Shown here: piece after piece, positions 53,936 to 54,995 of the stretch
Layout: each line of letters starts with the position of its first letter
Position numbering within the stretch: position 1 is the stretch's first letter
Assembly (NCBI GenBank): GCA_934085585.1
Contig: CAKOHI010000011.1
Span: 1 to 54,995 of the forward strand
Direction: 5' to 3'
DNA: 54,995 nucleotides
Origin: an uncultured Bacilli bacterium
GTDB lineage: Bacteria > Bacillota_I > Bacilli_A > RF39 > UBA660
Translations under genes and position numbers: made by a program
The notes under the pieces: model-generated
Told to the model about the DNA's origin: nothing
Seen by the model: only the letters and a program-made list of their open reading frames with translations
Database searches by the model: none

Positions 53936-54843
53936 CTATCAAATGTTACTCCTTTAAGCATACCGCTCACTAAATCATTATACACCTTATTTGATATTTT
54001 TTCATAGTCAATTTCGCCATCTTTTTCAAAATAATTAAATTTTTTAGCTAAATCTGCAAATATTTCATTAGGGTCATCACTAATTTCAATATCATATTTT
54101 TCTGCTAATTTATCTTTATAGTAATTTTTAAAGAAGGTAATTATGTAGCCTCCAATATCTGTCATATTTAAAATTTCCATCTTTATTGTGGCAGTTGATG
54201 CTAAACTTAAAGCTTCAGTGTTATCTTCAATTTTTGGCCAAAGTATACCTGGTGTATCTAATAATAAGAATCCTGAATTTGTTTTAAGCCAATTTACTTG
54301 TTTTGTTACTCCTGGTTTATTTCCAGTATTTGCTACTCTTTTACCTGCTAGCTTATTTATAAGAGTACTTTTTCCAACATTTGGTATTCCTACTACTCCG
54401 ATTCTAATTTCTTTGCTTTTTAAACCTTTTTCAGTTCTTTTTTCTTGAATAGGCTTTACTACCTCATTTGTTAACTTTATTAATTTTTTATAGTCATCAT
54501 TATTTGTTAAATCCAATAATATTACTTTATATCCCTTTTTTTCATAATATTTAACCCATTTATTTGTTTCTTCTGGGTCACATAAATCTTTTTTAGTCAT
54601 AACCAAAATTCGAGGTTTAGCCTCAAGTATATCGTCCATACCTTTTAATTTTGAAGATGATGGCATTCTTGCATCTACACATTCATAAATTACATCTATT
54701 AATTTAATTCTTTCTTTAATTTCTCTTTTTGCCTTTACCATATGTCCCGGATACCAATTTATACCCGTAGATGGTATGACTTTTTCTTCACTATTATTTT
54801 CTCTTTTTTCTTTTCTTTCTTTTCTTTTTTGATACATGTTCAT
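53923..54843 (-). CDS. rbgA: 50S ribosome assembly GTPase RbgA (YlqF), 306 aa
   Basis: Begins with a basic helix, then NWYPGHMVKAKREI (with the conserved His region). Circularly permuted GTPase: G4 MTKKDL precedes G1 GIPNVGKSTLINKL, and G3 is LDTPGILWP. A C-terminal helical ANTAR-like domain follows. Needed for late 50S maturation. Confidence 0.95.
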   Translation of the reverse strand: MNMYQKRKERKEKRENNSEEKVIPSTGINWYPGHMVKAKREIKERIKLIDVIYECVDARMPSSSKLKGMDDILEAKPRILVMTKKDLCDPEETNKWVKYYEKKGYKVILLDLTNNDDYKKLIKLTNEVVKPIQEKRTEKGLKSKEIRIGVVGIPNVGKSTLINKLAGKRVANTGNKPGVTKQVNWLKTNSGFLLLDTPGILWPKIEDNTEALSLASTATIKMEILNMTDIGGYIITFFKNYYKDKLAEKYDIEISDDPNEIFADLAKKFNYFEKDGEIDYEKISNKVYNDLVSGMLKGVTFDRWKN

Positions 54844-54855
54844 TTTTTCACTTCC

Positions 54856-54995
54856 TTATTCATTATCGCTATTATTTTCACTTAAATATTTATTATAAAA
54901 TTCATCCATTGAAGAAATGTATTTTTGATCTTGTATAACTCTAAATTTTTCATATTCTTTTTCTGCTTTTTCTACGGCTTCTTTATGAGATATAC
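54856..54995 (-). CDS. RhuM-like protein, C-terminal end only (partial)
   Basis: Open to the window edge. 45 residues are visible: EAVEKAEKEYEKFRVIQDQ then YISSMDEFYNK and an acidic tail to a TAA at 54856. The K/A-E-x-E-Y-x-K-[FY]-R-V-I-Q-D pattern is the C-terminal signature of the RhuM (virulence-associated, Fic/DOC-like) family. It lies 12 nt before rbgA. Identification from this end alone is moderate. Confidence 0.55.
   Translation of the reverse strand, partial: ISHKEAVEKAEKEYEKFRVIQDQKYISSMDEFYNKYLSENNSDNE

Overview
The window is AT-rich DNA of a low-GC Gram-positive bacterium (Bacillota, most like an uncultured gut Bacilli lineage with a reduced genome; the lineage is inference). Support: PrkC/PrpC Ser/Thr signalling, RbgA, RlmN, an LTA-synthase-type enzyme, LemA/DUF2207, an alanine T-box, SD sequences of the AAGGAGG type and sigma-A promoters with 16-17 bp spacers. 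TGG encodes Trp throughout and TGA is used as a stop, so the code is standard. Several core proteins are short for their families: SMC 976 aa, AlaRS 580 aa, Rel 477 aa. Almost everything is on the minus strand; only yidD, a TroA-like lipoprotein and tRNA-Ser are on plus.

Region 1 (1-8.6 kb) is a tight operon read right to left: a 37-aa peptide with six cysteines and its own strong promoter, a terminator-like hairpin, rel, a 418-aa AlaRS paralogue without editing domain, a radical SAM/SPASM enzyme, a zinc alcohol dehydrogenase, a second SPASM enzyme, a B12-type radical SAM enzyme and an S51 peptidase. This looks like an undescribed natural-product (possibly RiPP or tRNA-dependent peptide) pathway and is the most interesting part of the window.

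Region 2 (8.6-23.0 kb) is an accessory block of small 'defence/detoxification' enzymes: a nucleoside phosphorylase, three more S51 peptidases, two Nudix proteins (one frameshifted), two HAD phosphatases, four GNATs (one fused to a transglutaminase-like domain, one broken by a stop), an ASCH-cytidine deaminase fusion, a histidine phosphatase, a CYTH protein, HelD and a two-permease ABC exporter. The ASCH-deaminase operon is preceded by a leader ORF and an exact terminator/antiterminator switch of the kind that controls antibiotic-inducible genes.

Region 3 (23.0-34.1 kb): alaS with a P-loop kinase under an Ala T-box, an AI-2E family permease, two small unknown/decayed genes, DUF2207 and LemA, smc and rnc. 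Region 4 (34.1-39.6 kb): yidD and an SBP-like lipoprotein lacking the usual metal-binding His, three tRNAs (Ser, Glu, Ile), a P-type metal ATPase with its ArsR repressor and operator, and a LiaF/DUF4097 envelope-stress pair. Region 5 (39.6-55.0 kb) is a long housekeeping run: priA, rpe, rsgA, prkC, prpC, rlmN, pgsA-like, fmt, topA, LTA-synthase-like, rnhB, rbgA and the end of a RhuM-like gene.
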